A stretch of 64,000 nucleotides of DNA from Paucibacter sp963740455 (GTDB lineage: Bacteria > Pseudomonadota > Gammaproteobacteria > Burkholderiales > Burkholderiaceae_C), in the NCBI GenBank assembly GCA_963740455.1, contig CAVUEF010000010.1:1-64000 (forward strand), read 5' to 3'. A program made the translations under genes and the position numbers. The notes below the pieces were generated by a model that was not told the origin of the DNA, ran no database searches, and worked only from the letters and a program-made list of their open reading frames with translations. Positions 47,129 to 55,488 of the stretch are shown here, in pieces (the stretch's first letter is position 1; each line of letters opens with the position of its first letter).

Positions 47129-48214
47129 TTAGCGTGTCTTTGAAATGAAGCTGAGAAGCTGCGAGCTCAAGTCGGTCTGGGCCAGCAACTCCTCACGCCA
47201 CTGTCTGACCAGCGGTCGTTGTTCTTCGGCCAGGCGCCAGATGTCGAAACCCTGCTGCGGCCAGGCTTGCAGGCCGTTCCAGGCGCGCCAGCAAGCGCGC
47301 GTATCGGCGGCGAGCTCAAGCGATGCAGATGCCAGAAACAAGTCCAGAAAAGCGTCCAGCTTGACGGCGTGAGCCTCGTCGTGTTGTGGATAGATATGCC
47401 AGACAAAGGGCTGGCCTGCCCATTGGGCGCGCACGAAAGAGTCTTCACCGCGCACGAAGTTCAGGTCGGACGCCCATAGCAGGCGATCAAACTCCGTTTG
47501 GGTCAGGAGCGGCAACAACTGGGCGCGCAAGGCGCCAAGGCGTATGTCGGCACCGAGCAGGGTCTTCAAACGCTCAGCTGCAGCGCCCGGCGCGGCGAGC
47601 AAGACGCAGGGTGTCCGCGCCAGACTTGCCAGCACATCGGGCAGCGCCGGATTGTCATAACAGAACAAGGTCACGATGCGCTCGCCAGGCGCTGGGGCGA
47701 AGCCATGACTGGCCAACCAGGCGGTCGGGTCGAACCGTGCCTGATCGTCGAGCAGGTGCGGCTCACGCATCAAGCCGCCGGTGCGCGGCGTGAAACCTGG
47801 GTAGAAGAACCACTTGTCGAGCCCGGCGGCAGGTCCGGCGAACTGGGGCGAACGCAGGCCGTGCGAGCATTCCACATAGGCTTCTGCGCTCAGGTATTCG
47901 AGATTGATCCAGACAGGCGCTGGCTGGCGCGCCGCCATGCGCCGCAGCCAGGCTTCAGGCAGAGAACAGCCGAAGGCTTCGATCACGACGTCTCCTGGCT
48001 CGCATTCGCGCAGCGGCTCGCTCCAGTCGCAGACTTCGACGCCGGGCGCTGCGGTGGGCGCCATCCAGGCCAGCACCGACGTGTCGTCCAACCACAAGCG
48101 CACGCGTTGACCTCGCTCTGCCAAGTCGCGCGCCAGGCGCCAGCACACGCCGACGTCTCCGTAGTTGTCGACGACGCGGCAAAACACATCCCAATGCAAA
48201 GCGGGGCTGACCAT
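47129..48214 (-). CDS. earP: EF-P arginine rhamnosyltransferase EarP
   Basis: Transfers rhamnose from dTDP-rhamnose to Arg32 of EF-P. 361 residues. Conserved parts are FCRVVDNYGDVGVCWRLARD, WINLEYLSAEAYVE, LPLLTQTEFDRLLWASDLNF and RGEDSFVRAQWAGQPFVWHIYPQ, typical of DUF2331/EarP, a GT-B glycosyltransferase. It precedes efp by 92 bases on the same strand, and the pair likely forms an operon. Confidence 0.93.
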   Translation of the reverse strand: MVSPALHWDVFCRVVDNYGDVGVCWRLARDLAERGQRVRLWLDDTSVLAWMAPTAAPGVEVCDWSEPLRECEPGDVVIEAFGCSLPEAWLRRMAARQPAPVWINLEYLSAEAYVECSHGLRSPQFAGPAAGLDKWFFYPGFTPRTGGLMREPHLLDDQARFDPTAWLASHGFAPAPGERIVTLFCYDNPALPDVLASLARTPCVLLAAPGAAAERLKTLLGADIRLGALRAQLLPLLTQTEFDRLLWASDLNFVRGEDSFVRAQWAGQPFVWHIYPQHDEAHAVKLDAFLDLFLASASLELAADTRACWRAWNGLQAWPQQGFDIWRLAEEQRPLVRQWREELLAQTDLSSQLLSFISKTR

Positions 48215-48252
48215 GGGCGGGATTATCCCGGCTTGGGCACAATCGGCTTCTT

Positions 48253-50208
48253 ATGACATCCGATGACGCTCAGCTCAAGCCCGAACCGACGCCCGGTGGC
48301 GCAAGCCTGCCCGCGGCCGGGCCGGAGCGGGAACGCCTGCTGAGCGAGGTCGCCGCCTTGCCCGCCTTGCCGGGCGTGTATCGCTATTTCGATGCGCAAG
48401 GCATGGTGCTTTATGTCGGCAAGGCGCGCAGCCTCAAGAAGCGCGTGGCCAGCTATTTCCAGCGCGATCATGCCGGCACGCGCATTGGCCAGATGGTGAG
48501 TCGCATCGCCAGCATGCAGACCACGGTGGTGCGCACCGAGGCCGAGGCCTTGCTGCTGGAAAACAATCTGATCAAGACCTTGAACCCGAAGTTCAACATC
48601 TTGTTCCGCGACGACAAGAGCTATCCGTACCTGAAGCTGGTGAATCATGCCTATCCGCGGCTGATGTATTACCGCGGCGCGGTTGATCGCAAACACCACT
48701 ATTTCGGCCCCTATCCGAGCGCCTGGGCGGTCAAGGAATCGATTCAGCTGATACAGAAGGTGTTCAAGCTGCGCAGCTGCGAAGACTCGGTGTTCAACAA
48801 TCGCGCGCGGCCCTGTCTTCTGTACCAGATTCGCCGTTGCTCGGGGCCTTGCGTGGGCATCATCTCGGACACCGACTATGCGCGCGATGTCGAGAATGCC
48901 GAGCGTTTCCTGATGGGCGACACGCACGAGGTGCTGACTGCTTTGCAGGACGAGATGATGGCTTTTTCGGACGCGCTGGCTTTCGAGCAGGCCGCCGAAG
49001 TGCGCAACCAGATCAACGCCTTGTCCAATGTGCTGGCCCAGCAATCGGTGGAGGAGAACAGCGCCAACGGGCGTGACCGTGACGTCGACATGCTGGCCGT
49101 CGAGGTGCGTGGCGGGCGCGCCTGCGTGAATCTGGCCATGGTGCGCGGTGGCAGGCACTTGGGCGACCGCAGTTACTTCCCGTCGCATGTCGAAGAAGCC
49201 ACGGCGCTGGGTCAAGACGAGCTCGATGAACGCGAAGTTGTAGCGCTCCCCGAAGTCCAGGTGCTCGAGGCCTTTATCGCGCAGCATTACTTGGAGGCCG
49301 CGGTGCCGCCCTTGCTGGTGCTCAGTCATGCGGTGGACAAGCACTTGATTGACGCTTTGGGCGAGCAGGCCGGCGTGCGCGTGCATGCGCAGCACCAGCC
49401 GCGCGAGCAGCGCCGCATCTGGCTGGATATGTGCATCAAGGGCGCCGAATTGGCGATGGCACGCTTGCTGGCCGAGGAAGGCTCGCAGCAAGCGCGCACG
49501 CGCGCGCTGGTCGATGCGCTGGACCTGAGCCCCGACAATCTGGACGGATTGCGGATTGAATGTTTCGACATCAGCCACACGGCCGGCGAAGCCACGATGG
49601 CATCGTGCGTGGTGTTCGAAGCGCATCAGATGCAGCCGTCCCACTACCGCCGTTACAACATCGAGGGCATCACCGGCGGTGACGACTATGCGGCAATGCG
49701 TCAGGTATTGATGCGGCGCTACAGCAAGCTGGCCGAGGCGGCGCAGTTGGGTACCGGGCGGCTGCCCGACATCGTGCTGGTCGATGGTGGCAAAGGGCAG
49801 GTCAGCATGGCACGCGAGGTGTTCGTCGAGTTGGGCTTGGACCTTTCGCTCATCATCGGCGTCGAGAAGGGCGAGGGCCGCAAGGTCGGGCTGGAAGAGC
49901 TGGTGTTTGCCGATGGGCGTGACAAGGTGTATCTTGGCCGCGACTCGGCGGCCTTGATGCTGGTGGCGCAGATACGTGACGAGGCGCACCGCTTCGCCAT
50001 CACTGGCATGCGCGCCAAGCGTGCCAATGTGCGCACGGGTGGCAGCCGGCTTGAGGAAATCCCTGGCATTGGGCCCAAGAAACGTGCTCAACTCCTGCAA
50101 CGCTTTGGCGGTGTACGAGGTGTGGCAAGCGCCAGTGCCGAAGAGATTGCCGGCGTGAAGGGTATTTCGAAGGAACTCGCCATGGAGATCTACCGTGCCT
50201 TACGTTAA
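48253..50208 (+). CDS. uvrC: UvrABC excinuclease subunit C
   Basis: Makes both incisions in nucleotide excision repair. 651 residues. GIY-YIG domain at the N-terminus (LPGVYRYF, VLYVGKARSLKKRV); UVR motif near 205-235 (FEQAAEVRNQINAL); RNase H-like C-terminal nuclease (ECFDISHTAGEATMASCVVF, DIVLVDGGKGQ); tandem HhH (EIPGIGPKKRAQLLQRFGG). The stop overlaps the next gene by 14 bases. Confidence 0.96.
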   Translation: MTSDDAQLKPEPTPGGASLPAAGPERERLLSEVAALPALPGVYRYFDAQGMVLYVGKARSLKKRVASYFQRDHAGTRIGQMVSRIASMQTTVVRTEAEALLLENNLIKTLNPKFNILFRDDKSYPYLKLVNHAYPRLMYYRGAVDRKHHYFGPYPSAWAVKESIQLIQKVFKLRSCEDSVFNNRARPCLLYQIRRCSGPCVGIISDTDYARDVENAERFLMGDTHEVLTALQDEMMAFSDALAFEQAAEVRNQINALSNVLAQQSVEENSANGRDRDVDMLAVEVRGGRACVNLAMVRGGRHLGDRSYFPSHVEEATALGQDELDEREVVALPEVQVLEAFIAQHYLEAAVPPLLVLSHAVDKHLIDALGEQAGVRVHAQHQPREQRRIWLDMCIKGAELAMARLLAEEGSQQARTRALVDALDLSPDNLDGLRIECFDISHTAGEATMASCVVFEAHQMQPSHYRRYNIEGITGGDDYAAMRQVLMRRYSKLAEAAQLGTGRLPDIVLVDGGKGQVSMAREVFVELGLDLSLIIGVEKGEGRKVGLEELVFADGRDKVYLGRDSAALMLVAQIRDEAHRFAITGMRAKRANVRTGGSRLEEIPGIGPKKRAQLLQRFGGVRGVASASAEEIAGVKGISKELAMEIYRALR

Positions 50209-50794
50209 TGCACCCCGAAGTGTCCGCTCATCTTGGCTGATCGGCTCGCCAACGCCAACGCCAGCGTCACGGTGCGTGCCGTCAAGCTTGTTGGCGGCCA
50301 GCTTGCTGGTACTGCTGTCGGCCTGCTCGACGCCGCCGCCGGCTGGCACAACTGTGGTGACGCCCCCGCCAACGGCACCGCTCGAAGTGTGGCCGGCGCC
50401 GCGCGAGATACCAGTCCCCAGGAGCCAGGGCTTGCCATCGACAGCGCCGGCGCTGCAGCCACCCAAACCCGTGCACAGTCTGGATGCCTTGCGCAGACAA
50501 GCTGCCGAGCGACTGGTGGCGGCCAATCCCGGACTCACCTATATGGGGCGCGTGCCTGACGTGCTGCTGGCGATTCCGGTGCTGGAAGTCGAGCTCTACC
50601 GAGATGGATCGGTGCGTCGTATTGAGGTATTGCGTCACCCCAGGCAGGCGAAGGACACGACTCAACTGGCGATGGACGCAGTACACCGTGCGGCTCCGTT
50701 CGGCGATGTGTCGCGCATGCCCAGACCGTGGAAGTTCACCGAGACTTTTCTGTTCGATGACGACCGACGTTTCAAACCCCGGTCATTGGACTGA
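50195..50794 (+). CDS. Proline-rich lipoprotein with TonB C-terminal-like domain
   Basis: A 199-residue protein starting at GTG 50195 inside the end of uvrC. The first 45 residues give a signal with lipobox LSAC, followed by a Pro/Thr-rich spacer (PPPAGTTVVTPPPTAPLEVW). The C-terminal 90 residues (VPDVLLAIPVLEVELYRDGS, then QLAMDAVHRAAPF and WKFTETFLFDD) resemble a TonB C-terminal domain. Its stop lies at the edge of a 77-bp tandem repeat. Function unknown; periplasmic envelope location is inferred. Confidence 0.7.
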   Translation: MPYVNAPRSVRSSWLIGSPTPTPASRCVPSSLLAASLLVLLSACSTPPPAGTTVVTPPPTAPLEVWPAPREIPVPRSQGLPSTAPALQPPKPVHSLDALRRQAAERLVAANPGLTYMGRVPDVLLAIPVLEVELYRDGSVRRIEVLRHPRQAKDTTQLAMDAVHRAAPFGDVSRMPRPWKFTETFLFDDDRRFKPRSLD

Positions 50795-51059
50795 GGCCGG
50801 ACACACAAGCCCGACTGCTCGGGCTTGCGTGCCTGCCGAAGGCCAGAGCACATCCCGTGTGCGATGGCTGAGGCCGGACACACAAGCCCGACTGCTCGGG
50901 CTTGCGTGCCTGCCGAAGGCCAGAGCACATCCCGTGTGCGATGGCTGAGACCGGACACACAAGCCCGACTGCTCGGGCTTGCGTGCCTGCCGAAGGCCAG
51001 AGCACATCCCGTGTGCGATGGCTGAGGCCGGACACACAAGCCCGACTGCTAGTGCTTGC
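50791..51059. repeat. 77-bp tandem repeat, three full copies and a half copy
   Basis: Copies start at 50791, 50868, 50945 and 51022 (the last is broken after about 38 bases). The three full copies differ at very few sites. Each contains AAGCCCGACTGCTCGGGCTT, a perfect eight-base stem with a four-base loop, at 50807, 50884 and 50961, and a second hairpin GCACATCCCGTGTGC. The last copy has a damaged stem. The first copy includes the stop codon of the TonB-like gene. The array fills most of the gap before pgsA and may be a duplicated terminator region. Confidence 0.9.
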
Positions 51060-51134
51060 GTGCCACGGACGCGTGACGGGACTTGATTTGGGCCTGTTGC
51101 GCCACAGCCTCGCTTAATTGGGCACAATCACCCC

Positions 51135-51701
51135 ATGTTTCTCACGCTACCCACCTTGTTGACATGGGCCCGCATTCTGGCCATTCCACTCATCGTGGGC
51201 GTGTTCTCTCTTCCTATCTCCATGCCGACGCAAAATTTGGTGGCGACGGTGCTGTTTGTGATGGTGGCGTTGACCGATTGGCTCGATGGCTATCTGGCGC
51301 GCAAGTTGAACCAGATCTCGGCCTTTGGTGCATTCCTGGACCCGGTGGCCGACAAGATATTGGTGTGCGCCGCGCTTTTGGTGCTGCTGAAGTTGGGACG
51401 CGTGGATACGCTGGTGGCCTTGGTCATCATCGGTCGCGAAATTGCAATTTCGGCGTTGCGCGAGTGGATGGCGCAGATCGGCGCTTCGCGCAGTGTGGCC
51501 GTGCATATGGTGGGCAAGCTCAAGACCACAGCGCAAATGGTGGCCATCCCGTTTCTCTTATTCGATGGCGCGCTGTTCGGTACGATCAACACGCATTGGT
51601 GGGGTACGGTGTTGATTTATGCGGCGGTTGTGCTGACGATCTGGTCGATGGTGTACTACCTGCAAAAGGCCGTGCCGGAAATCCGCGCCAAGGCTCGTTG
51701 A
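51135..51701 (+). CDS. pgsA: CDP-diacylglycerol-glycerol-3-phosphate 3-phosphatidyltransferase
   Basis: Membrane enzyme that makes phosphatidylglycerol phosphate. 188 residues, several hydrophobic segments. The CDP-alcohol phosphotransferase signature D-x2-D-G-x2-A-R-x8-G-x3-D-x3-D is seen in DWLDGYLARKLNQISAFGAF then LDPVADK. It is downstream of the repeat array and 20 bases before the exporter gene. Confidence 0.94.
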   Translation: MFLTLPTLLTWARILAIPLIVGVFSLPISMPTQNLVATVLFVMVALTDWLDGYLARKLNQISAFGAFLDPVADKILVCAALLVLLKLGRVDTLVALVIIGREIAISALREWMAQIGASRSVAVHMVGKLKTTAQMVAIPFLLFDGALFGTINTHWWGTVLIYAAVVLTIWSMVYYLQKAVPEIRAKAR

Positions 51702-51720
51702 GCGGTGTGAGCCCGACTGC

Positions 51721-52590
51721 GTGAAGCCTATCCTGTGGCGTGCGATGCCGGTCGCCTTTGTGCTCATCTGGAGCACGGGCTTTGTGGTGGCGCGGTTTGC
51801 GATGCCTTATTCGCCTCCCTTGAGCTTTCTGACGCTGCGATATGCGCTGTCGATGCTGGTGTTTGCCGTCTGGCTCAAGCTGTCGAAGCGTGCGCAATGG
51901 CCTCAAGAACGGCGCCAGTGGCTGCACTTGGCGGTGGTCGGTGCGTTGATGCATGCCATGTATTTGGGTGGCGTGTGGGCGGCGGTGAAACTCGGCATGG
52001 GGGCGGGCACGGTGGCCTTGATGGTCGGACTGCAACCGGTGCTGACGGCGGTCTGGCTCAGCGCCACCGGCAGCCTCCACCGTGTCTCGGCCCGCCAATG
52101 GGCCGGCTTGCTGCTGGGATTGTTGGGCCTGTGCCTGGTGCTCTGGCGCAAATTGGGCATGGGCGAACTGAACGCCATGAACATGTCGCTCGGCCTGGGC
52201 GCGTTGGCAGCGATCACGATTGGCACCCTTTATCAAAAGCGCTTTGTCAAGCCTTGCGATCCGCGCGCGGCGGTGCTGATCCAGATTGGCGCGGCCCTGG
52301 TGTTGACGCTGCCGCTGGCCTTGCTTGAAAGTGAAGCCATCGTGTGGGCGCCCGAGCTGATCGGCGCCTTGGCTTGGTCTGTGTTGATGCTGACCTTGTT
52401 CGCCGGATCGATGTTCTACCTGATGGTGCAGCGCGGCGCGGCCACTCAAGTCACCAGCCTCATGTATTTGGTGCCACCGTGTGCGGCACTGCAGGCCTGG
52501 GTGCTGTTTGGCGAATCGATGAGTGCGCTGGTCTGGCTTGGCATGCTGGTCACTGCCGTCGGGGTGAGCCTGGTGATCAGCAAAGCATGA
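51721..52590 (+). CDS. EamA/DMT-family transporter
   Basis: An inner-membrane transporter of 289 residues with ten predicted hydrophobic segments in two EamA repeats (WSTGFVVARFAMPY; the second repeat opens near ALAAITIGTLYQKRF). The start is GTG 51721. Members export amino acids or metabolites; the substrate cannot be told. It may be co-transcribed with pgsA. Confidence 0.85.
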   Translation: MKPILWRAMPVAFVLIWSTGFVVARFAMPYSPPLSFLTLRYALSMLVFAVWLKLSKRAQWPQERRQWLHLAVVGALMHAMYLGGVWAAVKLGMGAGTVALMVGLQPVLTAVWLSATGSLHRVSARQWAGLLLGLLGLCLVLWRKLGMGELNAMNMSLGLGALAAITIGTLYQKRFVKPCDPRAAVLIQIGAALVLTLPLALLESEAIVWAPELIGALAWSVLMLTLFAGSMFYLMVQRGAATQVTSLMYLVPPCAALQAWVLFGESMSALVWLGMLVTAVGVSLVISKA

Positions 52591-52827
52591 ATCGTCGGAT
52601 CGCGAGCTTTCGGCATCGCAAGCGGTGACCGCACTTGTCCACAATTTGCGCTTGTCGGCGATTTTGTATCGGGACATTTCCCTGTCGATAAGCGGGGAGA
52701 ATCCGCATAGAATCGTTGCTCTAGAAGCCGCTCTGGATGCCGGTCTTGTTTGGCATCGAATGCGACAAGAGCGAGCGGGCCAAGCATTGCGAATCTATCC
52801 GAGACCACACCGAGAGGGGGAACATCT

Positions 52828-53100
52828 GTGAACAAGTCAGAACTGATCGAACACATCGCCAAGCAGGCGGACATTTCAAAGGCAGCGGCAGGTCGCGCGC
52901 TCGATGCATTGATTGGAGGCGTCAAGACGTCGTTGAAGAAAAACGGTGCGGTGTCATTGGTCGGCTTTGGCACGTTCAGCGTCACCAAGCGCGCAGCTCG
53001 CACTGGCCGCAATCCGCGCACCGGAGATGCGATCAAGATCAAGGCCGCCAAGGTTCCAAAGTTCCGCCCGGGCAAAGCCTTGAAGGATGCAGTCAACTGA
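52828..53100 (+). CDS. hupB: DNA-binding protein HU
   Basis: Nucleoid protein of 90 residues that bends DNA. GTG 52828 with a GAGGGGG site gives MNKSELIEHIAKQADISKAA. The beta-arm signature GFGTFSVTKRAARTGRNPRT is complete. It is followed by tRNA-Val and ppiD, matching the common hupB-ppiD order. In the 237-base gap before it, TAGAAT at 52708-52713 may be a -10 box, with a weak -35. Confidence 0.96.
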   Translation: MNKSELIEHIAKQADISKAAAGRALDALIGGVKTSLKKNGAVSLVGFGTFSVTKRAARTGRNPRTGDAIKIKAAKVPKFRPGKALKDAVN

Positions 53101-53121
53101 CTTCCAGCCGTTCGGCATTCA

Positions 53122-53197
53122 GGGTGCTTAGCTCAGTTGGTAGAGCGGCGCCCTTACAAGGCGTAGGTCGGGGGTTCGAGCCCCTCAGCACCCACCA
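53122..53197 (+). tRNA. tRNA-Val (anticodon TAC)
   Basis: A complete 76-base cloverleaf: acceptor GGGTGCT pairs with AGCACCC, D-arm GCTCAGTTGGTAGAGC, anticodon stem around CCTTACAAGG with TAC, T-arm GGGGTTCGAGCCCC, and encoded CCA. It lies between hupB and ppiD. Confidence 0.96.
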
Positions 53198-53281
53198 TCA
53201 AAGCGACATTGATCTTGTCGTACCTGATTGCCGATTGAACTCGGGCTCGCTGCGCGAGCTCGGCTAGAATAAGCATCCACG

Positions 53282-53307
53282 CAAAGGCGAACCATGGTTC
53301 GCCTTTG
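53282..53307. terminator. Perfect 26-bp palindrome between tRNA-Val and ppiD
   Basis: The sequence is its own reverse complement over 26 bases (arms CAAAGGCGAACC). With no T run it may still end the tRNA transcript or act as an operator; a second small hairpin (GCTCGC/GCGAGC) lies at 53245-53259. Confidence 0.5.
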
Positions 53308-53415
53308 TTGCGTCTGCACAGTTCGCAGACTGTCAAAGAACCGGCCCGAAAAGGTCGAATGATGTTTCATCGCGCGCGGGCTTGCCAAGTGTGCGTTGTC
53401 TGACTGAGGTTCCTG

Positions 53416-55332
53416 ATGTTTGATTTCGTTCGCAGGCACACCAAGGCATTGCAGTTCATTCTGCTGGTGCTGATCGTTCCTTCATTTGTACTGTTCGGCG
53501 TGCAGGGGTATTCCCGCTTCAACGAGGGCGCCAATGCCAAGGTGGCAGTGGTCGATGGCCAAGGCATCACGCAGTCCGAGTGGGACAGCGCGCACCGCGA
53601 GCTGACCGAGCGCATGCGCCGCCAGTCACCCAATTTGGATCCCAAGCTGCTGGACTCGCCCGAAGCCCGCCGTGACTCGCTCGAGAGTTTGCTGCGCGAA
53701 AGGGTCATGCAGACAGCAGCGAGGCAACAGCATCTGGTGGTCACTGACGAGCGTCTTCAACGTCTGTTCCAAACGGATCCGGAGTTCGCTTTTCTGCGTA
53801 CGCCCGAAGGCGGTCTCAACAAGGCCATTCTGGCCGCGCAGGGCATGAGCCCGCCTCAGTTCGAGCAGCGCTTGCGCCAGGATTTGACGCTGCGTCAGGT
53901 CATGATGGGAGTCGCCGGCACGGCCATTGCGCCCGCAGCCGATGTTGCCAGCGCCTTCGATGCCTTGTTGCAGCAGCGCGAGGTGCAGGTGCAGCGCTTC
54001 AACACCAAAGATTACCTGGCTCGCATTAATCCGGGTGATGCCGAGCTGGAGGCCTATTACAAGGACCCGGCGAATGCGGCGCTGTTCCAGTCGGTCGAGA
54101 CGGCCGACATCGAATATGTGGTGCTGGATCTGGATGCGCTGAAGAAGGATGTGAAGGTCACGGAAGACGCATTGCGCAGCTATTACGAAGCCAATCTGTC
54201 ACGCTATACCGTGGCCGAGGAACGTCGGGCCAGCCACATCCTGATCAAGGTGGACAAGTCGGCATCCGCCGACGACAGAGCCAAGGCCAAGAGCAAGGCC
54301 GAAGCTTTGTTGGCGCAAGTGCGCAAGGCGCCAGCTACATTTGCTGAAGTGGCGCGCACGCAGTCGCAAGATCCCGGTTCGGCCGCTCAGGGTGGCGACC
54401 TCAACTTCTTCTCGCGCGGCGGCATGGTCAAGCCTTTTGATGACGCCGTGTTCGCCATGAAGGTGGGCGAGATCAGCAATCTTGTCGAAACCGAGTTCGG
54501 CTACCACATCATCACCCTCACGGGCGTGCGGGGCGGCGAGAAGAAGAGTTTCGAGAGCGTGCGCGCCGACGTCGAGGACGAGGTGCGCAAGCAGTTGGCT
54601 CAGACCCGTTATGCGGAGTCGGCCGATCAATTCAGCAATCTTGTCTACGAGCAATCGGACAGCCTCAAGCCGGTGGCCGACAAGCTCAAGCTCACGATCC
54701 AGACCGCCACCGTGCAGCGCACGGCCTCCGCCGGTGCGACCGGTGTGTTGGCCTCGCCCAAACTGCTCGACGCCGTATATGGTGTCGAGACTCTGCGCAA
54801 CAAGCGCAATACCGAGGCGCTTGAAACCGCTCCGAACCAGATGGTGTCGGCACGTGTCGTGCGACACAACCCGGCGCATCTGCTGCCGTTTGCCGAGGTC
54901 AAATCGCTGGTGCGTGATCGACTGGTCAGAAAGCTGGCCATCACACAAGCGGTCAAGGACGGCCAGGATCGTCTGGCCGAGCTGAAGAAGAGCGGCGACA
55001 CGAAGGGGCTGGAGCCGGCGCAAGTCATTTCGCGCGCTCAGGCACGAGATCTGTCGCGCGGCATCGTCGAAGACATCATGCGTGCCGATGCAAGCAAGTT
55101 GCCGGTATTGCTCGGCGTGGATGGCAAGGAGAACGGCTATCTCGTGGTGCGCATCGACAAGGTGCTGGCGCGCGACCCGGCGGTGGTGGATCCGGTGCGG
55201 GCCGGACAGCAATACGCGCAGGCGTGGACGAATGCCGAGGCGGCTGCCTACTACGCCGCGCTCAAGACAAGGTTCAAGGTCGAGATCAAGTCTGCGGCAG
55301 CCGCGGTGATTGCCCCTGGAACGTCGCCGTGA
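53416..55332 (+). CDS. ppiD: Periplasmic folding chaperone PpiD
   Basis: A membrane-anchored periplasmic chaperone with SurA-like N domain and a parvulin domain. 638 residues. N-terminal anchor (about 12-32, LQFILLVLIVPSFVLFGVQG). The parvulin domain (about 270-370) has RRASHILIKVDKS, AQGGDLNFFSRGGMVKPF and ETEFGYHIITLTGV. It helps outer-membrane proteins fold. The ATG 53416 follows tRNA-Val. Confidence 0.93.
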   Translation: MFDFVRRHTKALQFILLVLIVPSFVLFGVQGYSRFNEGANAKVAVVDGQGITQSEWDSAHRELTERMRRQSPNLDPKLLDSPEARRDSLESLLRERVMQTAARQQHLVVTDERLQRLFQTDPEFAFLRTPEGGLNKAILAAQGMSPPQFEQRLRQDLTLRQVMMGVAGTAIAPAADVASAFDALLQQREVQVQRFNTKDYLARINPGDAELEAYYKDPANAALFQSVETADIEYVVLDLDALKKDVKVTEDALRSYYEANLSRYTVAEERRASHILIKVDKSASADDRAKAKSKAEALLAQVRKAPATFAEVARTQSQDPGSAAQGGDLNFFSRGGMVKPFDDAVFAMKVGEISNLVETEFGYHIITLTGVRGGEKKSFESVRADVEDEVRKQLAQTRYAESADQFSNLVYEQSDSLKPVADKLKLTIQTATVQRTASAGATGVLASPKLLDAVYGVETLRNKRNTEALETAPNQMVSARVVRHNPAHLLPFAEVKSLVRDRLVRKLAITQAVKDGQDRLAELKKSGDTKGLEPAQVISRAQARDLSRGIVEDIMRADASKLPVLLGVDGKENGYLVVRIDKVLARDPAVVDPVRAGQQYAQAWTNAEAAAYYAALKTRFKVEIKSAAAAVIAPGTSP

Positions 55333-55411
55333 CGGGGACTGAGGCCCTGTATTTGTTTGGTGCCGTCCAGATCGGCTTGCCCACTGGCTAAGCTATAATT
55401 TCACGCTCAAT

Positions 55412-55488
55412 GGTGGTTGTAGCTCAGTTGGTAGAGTCCAGGATTGTGATTCCTGTTGTCGTGGGTTCGAGCCCCATCAGCCACCCCA
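55412..55488 (+). tRNA. tRNA-His (anticodon GTG); attachment site
   Basis: A 77-base tRNA with the His-specific extra G at -1 (55412) pairing C73. Acceptor GTGGTTG/CAGCCAC, anticodon loop TTGTGAT with GTG, and encoded CCA. A TATAAT -10 box is at 55394-55399. The integrase of the adjoining element ends inside this gene on the other strand, so it probably contains the attachment core. Confidence 0.95.

Noticed and set aside
50791..51059. CRISPR array
   Set aside because: The repeat unit is contiguous with no spacers; copies are head-to-tail 77-mers.
50662..51127. Repetitive peptide frames across the 77-bp repeats
   Set aside because: The period is not a multiple of three, so all frames give repeating shadow text; no start site or homology.
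55371..55399. A -35 box for tRNA-His
   Set aside because: TTGCCC at 55377 is only 11 bases from the TATAAT at 55394, too close; no good -35 at 16-18 bases was found.
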